Shown piece by piece: positions 7,986 to 15,034 of a DNA stretch of 64,000 nt. Each line of letters starts with the position of its first letter. Position 1 is the stretch's first letter. Source of the DNA: VRUE01 sp963805455 (GTDB lineage: Bacteria; Actinomycetota; Thermoleophilia; Solirubrobacterales; 70-9). The stretch is taken from contig CAWDUJ010000001.1 in assembly GCA_963805455.1 (NCBI GenBank), positions 62,001 to 126,000 of the forward strand. The letters are read 5' to 3'. The notes below the pieces were generated by a model. The model ran no database searches and was not told where the DNA came from. It saw nothing but the letters and a program-made list of their open reading frames with translations. A program made the translations under genes and the position numbers.

Positions 7986-9752
7986 GTGGCTTCCGCCGGC
8001 GACTCGACCTCCCTCTACCGCCGCCATCGGCCCGGCTCCTTCGACGAGGTGGTCGGGCAGCGGCACGTCGTCCGCACCCTGCGCAACGCGGTCGAGCAGG
8101 GCAAGGTCCATCACGCCTACCTCTTCGTCGGCTCGCGCGGGACCGGCAAGACATCGATGGCGAAGATCCTCGCTCGCTCGCTCAACTGCGAGCGCGGCGG
8201 GCCCACCGTCACACCCTGCGGCGAATGCGAGTCCTGCGTCACGATCGCCGCCGGCACCTCGATCGACGTGATCGAGATGGACGCCGCCTCGAACCGCTCG
8301 GTCGACGACATCCGCGACCTCCGCGAGCGCGTCGCCTACGCCCCGGCGGGCGGACACCACAAGGTCTACATCCTCGACGAGGCGCACATGCTGACCAAGG
8401 AGGCATGGAACGCCTTCCTCAAGACGCTCGAGGAGCCGCCCCCGAACACGGTCTTCGTCCTCGCCACCACCGAGGCGCACCGGGTGATGGCGACGATCGC
8501 CGACCGCTGCCAGCGCTTCGACTTCCAGCGGCCCTCGCTCGAGCAGATCTCCGAGGTGGTGATGCGGGTCTCCGACGCTGAGGGGATCAAGATCGAGGAG
8601 GGGGCGGTGGCGATGATCGCCCGCTCCGCCTCGGGGAGCTTCCGCGAGGCGCTCGGGACCCTCGACCAGCTGGTGGCCTACGGCGGCAACGAGATCGGGC
8701 TCGAGGAGGTGCTCGAGCTGCTCGGCGCGGCCGACGCCGAGCTCCTGTTCGGCGCCGCCGACGCGGTCGCCGCCGAGGACCCGCGGGGCGTCCTGATCGA
8801 GGTCGAGAAGATGGCCCGCTCGGGCCGCGACCCGGCGCAGTTCGCCCGCGACCTCCTCGGCCATCTCCGCCACCTCCTCGTCACCCAGACCGTCGGCGAG
8901 GTCCCGAACACCTTCGTCGTCACCGCCACCGACGCCAACCGCCTCTCCGCACAGTCGGCCGCCGTCGGCGCCGCGACCCTGGTGCGGACGATCGACGAGC
9001 TCTCGGCGGCGCTGACCGCGGTGCGGGAGGGGGACGACGCCCGCATGGCCGTGGAGATCGCACTGTTGAAGGCGGCGCGTCCCGACCTCGACCCCGGGGT
9101 GGAGGGGTTGCTGAGAAGGATCGAGAGGCTTGAAAAGAAGCTCGACTCGGGAGTCGGTGGGGCGCGGGTCCTGGCGCCGAAGGACGACTCCTCGTCCTCG
9201 CGGGACGACGCTGCGGGCGGGGAGTCGTCCCCCGCGCCACCCACGCCAGCCACCGAGTCCGGAGACGATTCTGTTCAGGCCGCGGCGGATCCTCCTGAGG
9301 AGCCCGCCGCCCCGACGGGCGAGGATGCCGCGCGTGCGGGAGCGGGCGCGAGCGAGGGGGAGGGCTCCGACAGGACCCCCGGCGAGAGCGGCCTGACCCT
9401 GGAGGAGATTCAGCGGGTCTGGCCCGCGGTCCTTGACCATCTCCTGAAGTCGGCGCCGGCGCTGGCGGCGACGTTCGAGGGAGCGAGGCCGGTCGGCCTC
9501 GATGACGACGGGCTGCGGATCGGCTTTCCGGCGACCGCGACCTTCAACAAACGCAAGGCCGAGGCCCCCGATAAGCGCGACCAGCTGGTCGAGGCCCTGG
9601 ACTCGGTGACCGGCCGGCGGCTGGTGCTGCACTATGCCCTGCTCGACGGCGAGCAGGACGAGCCCGAGGAGGCTCCCGCCGAGGAGCCCGTGGATCACGA
9701 TGCGCTGGTCGAGAGGCTGAAGAGCGAGTTCGACGCGGAGGAGGTCGGTTGA
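7986..9752 (+). CDS. dnaX: DNA polymerase III gamma/tau subunit
   Basis: The clamp-loader ATPase subunit, 588 aa. Walker A GSRGTGKTS is at residues 49-57. The zinc module cysteines are C68, C78, C81 and C84. Walker B VYILDEAH is at 127-134 and sensor ATTE at 160-163. An AAA lid and collar domain follow to about residue 385. A Pro/Asp/Glu/Ser-rich linker (about 395-465) leads to a C-terminal tau-like domain. GTG at 7986 is chosen because longer in-frame extensions would run into the divergent gene and the protein's conserved Leu-Tyr-Arg-Arg-His-Arg-Pro begins at residue 10. dnaX-ybaB-recR downstream of the SRP RNA is a widely conserved neighbourhood. Confidence 0.96.
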   Translation: MASAGDSTSLYRRHRPGSFDEVVGQRHVVRTLRNAVEQGKVHHAYLFVGSRGTGKTSMAKILARSLNCERGGPTVTPCGECESCVTIAAGTSIDVIEMDAASNRSVDDIRDLRERVAYAPAGGHHKVYILDEAHMLTKEAWNAFLKTLEEPPPNTVFVLATTEAHRVMATIADRCQRFDFQRPSLEQISEVVMRVSDAEGIKIEEGAVAMIARSASGSFREALGTLDQLVAYGGNEIGLEEVLELLGAADAELLFGAADAVAAEDPRGVLIEVEKMARSGRDPAQFARDLLGHLRHLLVTQTVGEVPNTFVVTATDANRLSAQSAAVGAATLVRTIDELSAALTAVREGDDARMAVEIALLKAARPDLDPGVEGLLRRIERLEKKLDSGVGGARVLAPKDDSSSSRDDAAGGESSPAPPTPATESGDDSVQAAADPPEEPAAPTGEDAARAGAGASEGEGSDRTPGESGLTLEEIQRVWPAVLDHLLKSAPALAATFEGARPVGLDDDGLRIGFPATATFNKRKAEAPDKRDQLVEALDSVTGRRLVLHYALLDGEQDEPEEAPAEEPVDHDALVERLKSEFDAEEVG

Positions 9753-10090
9753 TGGCGAGACCAGGTGGGGGGCCGGGGGGCTTCGACGTGAACGCCCTGA
9801 TGAAACAGGCCCAGCAGATGCAGGAGCAGATGCTGCAGGCGCAGGAGCAGCTCAAAGACGAGGTCGTCGAGGCGAGCGCCGGCGGCGGCATGGTCAAGGT
9901 CAAGATGGGCGGTGACCTGGTCCTGCGTGAGATTGTGATCGACCCCGAGGCCGTCGACCCCGAGGAGGCCGAGATCCTCGCTGACATGGTCCAGGCGGCG
10001 GTCAACGAGGCGCTTCGCGCCGCCCAGGACCTCGCCAGCTCGAAAATGGGAGGGATCACGGGAGGTCTCGGAGGCCTTCCGGGCATGTGA
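9752..10090 (+). CDS. ybaB: YbaB/EbfC family nucleoid-associated protein
   Basis: A 112-aa protein. A Gly-rich N-terminus is followed by a Gln/Met/Glu-rich helix (about residues 14-40: QAQQMQEQMLQAQEQ), then the Glu-Ala-Ser-Ala-Gly-Gly-Gly-Met-Val sheet and the Asp-Pro-Glu helix typical of the family. Dimers of these proteins bind DNA and organise the nucleoid, and they are encoded with recR in most bacteria. The ATG overlaps the last base of the dnaX stop codon (TGATG), and its own stop overlaps the recR start, so the three genes form one coupled operon. Confidence 0.93.
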   Translation: MARPGGGPGGFDVNALMKQAQQMQEQMLQAQEQLKDEVVEASAGGGMVKVKMGGDLVLREIVIDPEAVDPEEAEILADMVQAAVNEALRAAQDLASSKMGGITGGLGGLPGM

Positions 10091-10686
10091 ACGGGGAGGG
10101 GCCGGCGCCCCTTTCGCGTCTGGTGGCCGAGCTCTCGCGTCTGCCCGGGATCGGGCAGCGCACCGCACAGCGGCTTGCCTTCCACATCCTCCGCGCCCCT
10201 GACGAGGAGACGACGGCGCTGGCGACAGCGATCCGCGAGGTGAAGGAAAAGGTCGGCCTCTGCGAACGCTGCTTCAACCTCGCCGAGGGCCCGCTCTGCA
10301 GGATCTGCGCCGACACCTCGCGGGACCAGACGATGATCTGCGTCGTCGAGGAGCCTGCCGACGTGATCCCGATCGAGCGCACCCACGAGTACCACGGCCT
10401 CTACCACGTGCTCGGCGGCGCCCTCTCTCCGATCGACGGCGTCGACGCCGACGACCTCAAAATCGCCGAGCTGGTCCGGCGGGTCGAGGCCGGCGGCGTC
10501 GAGGAGGTCCTGATCGCGACCAACCCGACGACGACCGGAGAGGCGACCGCGCTCCACCTCGCCGAGCTGCTGCGCGACTCCGCCAGCGTCACCCGGCTGG
10601 CCAGCGGCCTCCCGGTCGGGGCAGACCTCGAGCACGCCGACGAGGTCACCCTGGGCAAGGCCCTTGCCGGCCGCCGCAGTCTCTGA
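10087..10686 (+). CDS. recR: Recombination protein RecR
   Basis: A 199-aa DNA-binding protein of the RecFOR pathway, which helps load RecA at gaps. The helix-hairpin-helix LPGIGQRTAQR is at residues 19-29. The Cys4 zinc finger is C59, C62, C71 and C74. A Toprim domain starts with VVEEP at 86-90. The GTG start overlaps the ybaB stop by 4 nt (GTGA). The TGA stop at 10684-10686 is also the first base triplet of one copy of a dispersed repeat. Confidence 0.96.
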   Translation: MNGEGPAPLSRLVAELSRLPGIGQRTAQRLAFHILRAPDEETTALATAIREVKEKVGLCERCFNLAEGPLCRICADTSRDQTMICVVEEPADVIPIERTHEYHGLYHVLGGALSPIDGVDADDLKIAELVRRVEAGGVEEVLIATNPTTTGEATALHLAELLRDSASVTRLASGLPVGADLEHADEVTLGKALAGRRSL

Positions 10687-10742
10687 GCCCGGAGCGGGCA
10701 AACATCGCAATCTGATTCATCTGCGCCGCGAGCGAAGGGCGA
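10684..10742 (+). repeat. Dispersed ~58-bp intergenic repeat, copy A
   Basis: This begins exactly at the recR stop with TGAGCCCGGAGCGGGCAAAC and continues through AATCTGATTCATCTGCGCCG to GAGCGAAGGGCGA. It aligns over its whole length with copies at 29893 and 62570. The 3' stem (CTTCGC/GCGAAG in the other copies) has one mismatch here. A 13-nt fragment of the repeat's beginning (TGAGCGCGGAGCG) recurs at 10751-10763. This and the promoter-like AT-richer stretch after it are all I see in the 162 bp before the next gene. Confidence 0.6.
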
Positions 10743-10848
10743 TCCACCTCTGAGCGCGGAGCGTGGACAAAAGTCCTGGACGCGTGTCAACCCACTTTTC
10801 GCGGTTCGATCCCTTGCATGCGTCCGGCTATTCCGGGAAGGTTCCGGC

Positions 10849-11553
10849 GTGGAGGGGCAATCATCCAGTCGGGGCGGAGGCGGGGAGTCGATCCGCGAGC
10901 TTGCACGTGAAGTCTCGTCGCTGCAGGTAAAACTCCTCACCAGGCTCGAGAACGAGCTAGGGAGCGGCGACGTCAGGACCTTCGCGACCGCGGCGCGGGA
11001 GCTGGCCGAGGCCTTTGGCTCGGTCTCGGCGACGGCGGTCAGCGCTGTCACCCAGGGCGCAGGCGAGCCCCAGCCCGCGGTCGACCCGCCGGTGCAGATG
11101 CGCCATCGGCTCGACCAGCTGCTCGAGATGCACCGCCGCTACGGGCACCCGTTCGGGATGGTCGTGATCGACGTCGAGGGGCCGGGGGCGAAGAACGGCG
11201 GCCCTGGCGGCGGCCGCGAGATGGCGCTGACGGTCGTCGCCGCGGCGCTCCGCGACAGCATCCGCCTCGTCGACGAGACGTTCCGGATCGAGGATGACGG
11301 TATCTGCGTCCTGGCCCCGAACCAGGAAACGATCGGCGGGGTGCAGATGGCCGAGCGCCTGCTGGCCGTGCTCGAGCAGCTCGATGACCTCGGCGGCGCC
11401 AACATCGGGATCTCGGCCGGGGTCGTCGCCTGCCCCGACCACGGCGCCGACGCCGACGGCCTGCTGCAGGAGGCCGACGAGGCGATGTGGCGGGCCCGAG
11501 CGGTCGGGCAGCCGGTCGGGGTCGGCCCGCTGCAGGCTCTGCAAGATCGCTGA
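10849..11553 (+). CDS. Degenerate GGDEF-domain protein
   Basis: A 234-aa protein. The N-terminal ~70 residues form an amphipathic helical region. Residues 85-230 follow the GGDEF (diguanylate cyclase) fold: Met-Val-Val-Ile-Asp-Val-Glu strand, helix, then RIEDDGICVL at 146-155 where active enzymes have R-Y/F-GGDEF-x-V-L. The family ending is Ile-Ser-Ala-Gly-Val-Val-Ala-Cys-Pro and Glu-Ala-Asp-Glu-Ala-Met-Trp-Arg-Ala-Arg. Because both signature glycines are replaced, it is unlikely to make c-di-GMP and may instead bind a nucleotide or act as a regulator. It sits next to a MerR-type regulator. Start GTG at 10849. Confidence 0.75.
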   Translation: MEGQSSSRGGGGESIRELAREVSSLQVKLLTRLENELGSGDVRTFATAARELAEAFGSVSATAVSAVTQGAGEPQPAVDPPVQMRHRLDQLLEMHRRYGHPFGMVVIDVEGPGAKNGGPGGGREMALTVVAAALRDSIRLVDETFRIEDDGICVLAPNQETIGGVQMAERLLAVLEQLDDLGGANIGISAGVVACPDHGADADGLLQEADEAMWRARAVGQPVGVGPLQALQDR

Positions 11554-11616
11554 CAGATTTACGAAATCTGTCCATAACCAGGGTAAACCTGGAATTTCGC
11601 TGCCAGAATCCTGCTC

Positions 11617-12456
11617 ATGGCGGGCATCAGAACCAATGCGGCTGCCGAAGTGCTGGGCGTCAGCCCGAACACCCTGCGCAGTTGGGAGCGCCGCTACGGC
11701 TTCCCGAAGCCGAAGCGCACGGCCGGCAACCACCGCCACTACGAGCTGCTCGAGCTCCAGACCCTTCGCGACGCGCTCGCCCAGACCGGCAACATCTCCT
11801 CCGCGGTCGAGCTCGCCCGCCAGCGCCAGGACGAGCCCGCCAACGGCGACGGCCTGATCGCGGCCTTCGAGGCCTTCGACGAGGGCGCAGCCGACCGGGC
11901 GATGGAGGAGAGCCTCGCGATCCGCCCCCTCGAGCGGACGGTCGAGGAGCTGCTGCTGCCGGGCGTCGACCATCTCGCCGCCGACCCAGATCGCGGCGCC
12001 GAGCTCGAATTCGCGTCCCGCTGGGCGATGGGGTGGCTGCACGGCGCCCGCCGCCTCGCCGCCGCGGCCTCGCGGCCGGCGGGGATCCTGCTGCTCGACT
12101 CCAGCCAGGGCCAGGACACGGAGGAGGTCCACGCCCAGGCGCTCGACCTGACCCTGCGGCGGGCCGGGTTCAGGGTCCTGATGCTCTCCGACGAGCTCGG
12201 CGAGGAGCGCCTCGAGCGGGCCCTGCGGGCGCTCGAACCGACCGCGATCGTCCTCTGCGGCCCCGGCGCCGACACCCCCACCGCGGTCAAGCTGATCCGC
12301 CGAATCCGCGAGGCCGGCTTCAACGCTCCACTCTTCGGGTTCCGCGCCACCGGCCTGATCGGGGACGCCGTCCCCTCCGCCGGCGAGCGTCCCAGCGAGG
12401 TCACCGGGATGCTCAACGCCGACCTCCGCCGCCGCGCCGCCCAGGCCTTCGCCTAG
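11617..12456 (+). CDS. MerR-family regulator with cobalamin-binding-like C-terminal domain
   Basis: A 279-aa protein. The N-terminal winged helix-turn-helix (about residues 5-45, with Leu-Arg-Ser-Trp-Glu-Arg-Arg-Tyr-Gly-Phe-Pro) is typical of the MerR/CarH/LitR group. Residues 60-150 resemble the helical cobalamin-capping domain and 150-275 the Rossmann-like B12-binding domain. In CarH-type sensors the cobalt-ligating motif is Glu-x-His-x-x-Gly. Here EEVHAQA keeps Glu and His but replaces the Gly with Ala, so B12 or light sensing is possible but uncertain. An AGAAT-type -10 about 7 nt before the ATG suggests a leaderless mRNA. Confidence 0.8.
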   Translation: MAGIRTNAAAEVLGVSPNTLRSWERRYGFPKPKRTAGNHRHYELLELQTLRDALAQTGNISSAVELARQRQDEPANGDGLIAAFEAFDEGAADRAMEESLAIRPLERTVEELLLPGVDHLAADPDRGAELEFASRWAMGWLHGARRLAAAASRPAGILLLDSSQGQDTEEVHAQALDLTLRRAGFRVLMLSDELGEERLERALRALEPTAIVLCGPGADTPTAVKLIRRIREAGFNAPLFGFRATGLIGDAVPSAGERPSEVTGMLNADLRRRAAQAFA

Positions 12457-12460
12457 GTCA

Positions 12461-13234
12461 TTACTCGGCGATCCGAGCCGATCGCCGGTCCGGCTCAGGC
12501 GCCGGTGAGTCCTCGATCGCCTTGCGCTCGTCGTGGGGCAGCATGATCTCCGCGGCCTCGTCGGGTGAGATGTCGGGGTAGAGGCTCCGAATCAAAACGA
12601 TCGCTGCCACTCCGCCGATGATCTGCGCGACGACGAAGGCGGGGACTGAGGCTGGAGCGATGCCGGCGAAGGTATTTGAGAACATCCGGCCGACGTCGAT
12701 CGCCGGGTTGGCGAAGCTGGTCGAGCTGGTGAAGAAGTAGGCGGCGCCAATGTAGGCACCGACCGCCGCCGCTGCCATGTTGCCGCGCCGGGTCCGCGCC
12801 AGCGAGAAAATCACCAGGAGCAGCCCGAGGGTTGCGACCACCTCAGCGAAGAGGTGCGAGGGTGAGGCCCGATGGGTGCTCGCAATGCTGACGGCCGAGA
12901 GGTCGAACATCAGGTTGGCGGTAATGGCGCCGACGATGCACCCTGCCACCTGGGCCGGGATGTACGCGAGGGCGTGGCGCCAGCGCAGGCCGCCGAAGCT
13001 TGCGTCGACCAGCGAGACAACGGGGTTGAAGTGAGCGCCGGAGACCGGTCCGAACATGAGGATGAACGTGAACAGACCGGCCGCAGTCGCGGCCGCGTTC
13101 TCCAGAAGCTGAAGGCCGGTGTCGTCAGGTGAGAGCTGCGCCGCGGCAATCCCCGACCCGATCACCGCGGCGGCGAGGAATGCGGATCCGAAAAACTCTG
13201 CCAGGAGGCGGCGGGTCAGCGGTGCAGTGGTCAT
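12461..13234 (-). CDS. MIP-family aquaporin/aquaglyceroporin of the ars cluster (AqpS-like)
   Basis: A 257-aa channel with six helices and two half-helix pore loops. The first has NPV (residues 70-72) instead of NPA; the second has NPA (176-178) followed by the constriction Arg183. Its ATG overlaps the arsC stop by 4 nt, and it is the last gene of the arsC operon. In Sinorhizobium an aquaglyceroporin (AqpS) in the same position lets arsenite made by ArsC flow out down its gradient. I infer the same use here because no ArsB/Acr3 pump is present. It is convergent with the MerR gene, 4 bp apart. Confidence 0.85.
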   Translation of the reverse strand: MTTAPLTRRLLAEFFGSAFLAAAVIGSGIAAAQLSPDDTGLQLLENAAATAAGLFTFILMFGPVSGAHFNPVVSLVDASFGGLRWRHALAYIPAQVAGCIVGAITANLMFDLSAVSIASTHRASPSHLFAEVVATLGLLLVIFSLARTRRGNMAAAAVGAYIGAAYFFTSSTSFANPAIDVGRMFSNTFAGIAPASVPAFVVAQIIGGVAAIVLIRSLYPDISPDEAAEIMLPHDERKAIEDSPAPEPDRRSARIAE

Positions 13235-13851
13235 TGGGCTCTCGCCAGAACGTCACACGTGTCGGCGCGAAGGCATTCGCTGGCGCGGCGCCCGGCGATC
13301 GCGAGGACGTGGGTGCGGATTGGCACCTCGTCGTACTCGCTGAGAACGGCATCCGCGCAGTCTCGAATCTCATCAAGGGTCCGCTTGCCCTCGAACTCGG
13401 CGACGAGAGAGGGAATCAGGGCAGTCAGTCGGGCCTGGTGAGCAGCCGTGTGGGAGCGTATTTCCTCGATGCGGTTCGCCAATAGGTGCTCGACGCGCCG
13501 CTCGATTTCGTCCCGGATCACCCGCACCTCCTCGATCGGCCTACCTGCCGGATCCGGGACATCCCAGTCTTCAACGATTGTCGGTACGTATGGACAGGCA
13601 TCGCCGCAGCCCATCGTCACCGCCCAGTCGGCATGAAGCTGCATCTCGACCAGGAGTTTCCTGGGACGGCGCGAGGAGATGTCGATGCCCAGCTCCTTCA
13701 TCGCCTCCACCACGACCGGATGAACGCGGTCGGCGGGCGTACTCCCGGCGGACTCTGCTCGCAGGTCCTCTGGCGCATGGCGCGCGAAGAACGCCTGCGC
13801 CATCTGCGAGCGCCCGGCGTTCTGGTTACACACGAACAGCACGTATTTCAT
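13231..13851 (-). CDS. arsC: Arsenate reductase (LMW-phosphatase type) with C-terminal helical domain
   Basis: A 206-aa protein. The N-terminal ~135 residues form a low-molecular-weight phosphatase-like arsenate reductase: P-loop CNQNAGRS (residues 8-15, catalytic Cys8 and Arg14), the redox cysteines Cys82 and Cys86 (MGCGDACP), and the Asp-Pro-Ala-Gly acid loop at 100-103. The last ~65 residues are a separate helical unit (Leu-Val-Ala-Glu-Phe-Glu-Gly...), seen as a fused or stand-alone three-helix bundle in actinobacterial ArsC proteins. ATG 13851 is chosen; an upstream in-frame TTG at 13878 is less likely. It reduces arsenate to arsenite using thioredoxin or mycothiol. Confidence 0.92.
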   Translation of the reverse strand: MKYVLFVCNQNAGRSQMAQAFFARHAPEDLRAESAGSTPADRVHPVVVEAMKELGIDISSRRPRKLLVEMQLHADWAVTMGCGDACPYVPTIVEDWDVPDPAGRPIEEVRVIRDEIERRVEHLLANRIEEIRSHTAAHQARLTALIPSLVAEFEGKRTLDEIRDCADAVLSEYDEVPIRTHVLAIAGRRASECLRADTCDVLARAQ

Positions 13852-13906
13852 CGCGAATCCGTCCGCGTGCTGGCGCAATGGCTCGCATGTCGGATCGATG
13901 CCACTG

Positions 13907-14626
13907 CTACGCGGCGCTCAGCAGTTTTTCGGCGAACTCGGCGGGCAGACCGGCGGCGGCCACTTCGTGCGAGGCACGGTCCGCGTCGTAGTCGAAGCGT
14001 TCGATCCGCGCCGCAATCCCTGCGTCCAACTCCTCGAGGACTGCGAATGCACCACGCGGATCGCCGTCCTTGGGCTTCCCCACCGAGCCGCAGTTGACGA
14101 ACTCGACCCCGCCATATTCTGCGATCCAGGGCTTGTGTGTGTGGCCGAAGACGAGCACGTCGCAGTCGGCGCCGGCCGCGATCCTTTCGAAGGTCCGTCT
14201 CGGCTTGTCCTCGAACAGGTACTCGTTGACCTTGCGTGGCGAGCCGTGCACGAGACGGACCCGTCTGCCGCCGAGCTCGAAGCGCAGGTCGAAGGGCAGC
14301 CCAAGCATGAAGTCCTTGGACCGCTGGTCCGTGTGCTCCAAAGTCCACTCCACCGAGAGCTGGCCGAGGTCGCGGTCGTGCTGGGTGACGTAGGCACAGC
14401 CGCAGTCATCCTCGCCGCGAGCGATCGCGTAGTCGTAGTTGCCGTAGATCGTCGGGATGCCGCGCTCCTCGATCGTGCGGCAAACCTCGTTCGGCCAGGG
14501 CCCATAGCCGACCAGATCCCCTCCGCAATAGATCGCCGTGGGCTTGATCTCATCCGCTCGCGCCAGCGCTGCCTTCAATGCCGGCAGATTGCCGTGGATG
14601 TCGGTGAGGATCGCGACGCGGGGCAC
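13907..14626 (-). CDS. Calcineurin-like metallophosphoesterase of the ars cluster
   Basis: A 239-aa protein with the full metallophosphoesterase motif set: Asp9-x-His11 (TDIHGN), GGDLVGYG, GNYDYAI (an Asn-x-Asp in place of the usual GNHD/E), LVHGSPR, and GHTHKP. This places it in the YfcE/MJ0936-like group of small phosphodiesterases. It is the first gene of the arsC-aquaporin operon and faces arsR. Its role in arsenic resistance is unknown; phosphatases of this class recur in ars clusters. Start GTG at 14626. Confidence 0.85.
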   Translation of the reverse strand: MPRVAILTDIHGNLPALKAALARADEIKPTAIYCGGDLVGYGPWPNEVCRTIEERGIPTIYGNYDYAIARGEDDCGCAYVTQHDRDLGQLSVEWTLEHTDQRSKDFMLGLPFDLRFELGGRRVRLVHGSPRKVNEYLFEDKPRRTFERIAAGADCDVLVFGHTHKPWIAEYGGVEFVNCGSVGKPKDGDPRGAFAVLEELDAGIAARIERFDYDADRASHEVAAAGLPAEFAEKLLSAA

Positions 14627-14644
14627 CGGCCTGGAATCCTAACA

Positions 14645-14678
14645 TTGACAGATGTGATTTCAATCGATATATGTAAAT
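14645..14678 (+). promoter_or_regulatory. arsR promoter with overlapping ArsR operator candidate
   Basis: TTGACA (14645-14650), a 17-bp spacer and TATATG (14668-14673) make a near-consensus sigma70-type promoter. The ATG of arsR is at 14681, 8 nt after the -10, so the mRNA would be leaderless. An imperfect 22-bp palindrome, ATTT-ca-AT-cg-AT-at-AT-gt-AAAT at 14657-14678, overlaps the spacer and -10, where an ArsR repressor would block transcription. The 54-bp gap also holds the start region of the divergent metallophosphoesterase operon. Confidence 0.6.
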
Positions 14679-14680
14679 AG

Positions 14681-15034
14681 ATGGCGATCGATCTGGATCT
14701 GGCCCCGAAGACGAAGCGTCCCGCTGGTGAACCCTGCTGCGAGCCGGTCGTCTATCCCGACGTCGAGCGCGAGCAGGCGCAACGTATGGCGGCTGTGGCC
14801 AAGGCCCTCGGCGACCCGATCCGGCTCCAGTTGGTGGACGTGCTGCGAAAGCACGCCGGCAAGGTCTGCGTCTGCGAGCTCGTGCCGTTGTTCGATCTCT
14901 CTCAGTCCACCGTCTCGCACCATTTGAAGGTTCTACGCGAGGCCGGGGTTGTCGCCTCCGAGCGGCAGGGGCTTTGGGCCTACTACTACGTGATCCCCGA
15001 TTCCCTTGAGGAGTTCTCCACATGGCTGGCGTGA
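14681..15034 (+). CDS. arsR: ArsR-family arsenic-responsive repressor
   Basis: A 117-aa winged-helix repressor. The recognition helix is near residues 73-89 (LSQSTVSHHLKVLREAG). Cysteines are at 19-20 (a CC pair in the N-terminal extension) and at 63 and 65 (KVCVCEL, the classical As(III) site in the ELCVCEL helix). Arsenite binding to these would release it from DNA. The gene overlaps arsM by 13 nt and faces the arsC operon, so one bidirectional control region (14627-14680) serves the cluster. Confidence 0.95.
   Translation: MAIDLDLAPKTKRPAGEPCCEPVVYPDVEREQAQRMAAVAKALGDPIRLQLVDVLRKHAGKVCVCELVPLFDLSQSTVSHHLKVLREAGVVASERQGLWAYYYVIPDSLEEFSTWLA

Noticed and set aside
7281..9698. An 805-codon open frame on the minus strand opposite dnaX
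   Set aside because: It is a shadow of dnaX: the composition is Arg/Gly/Asp-rich low-complexity, with no domain, while the plus strand encodes a complete gamma/tau subunit.
13852..13878. Nine-residue N-terminal extension of ArsC from a TTG
   Set aside because: ATG 13851 places the P-loop cysteine at residue 8, as in the family; the extension has no support.
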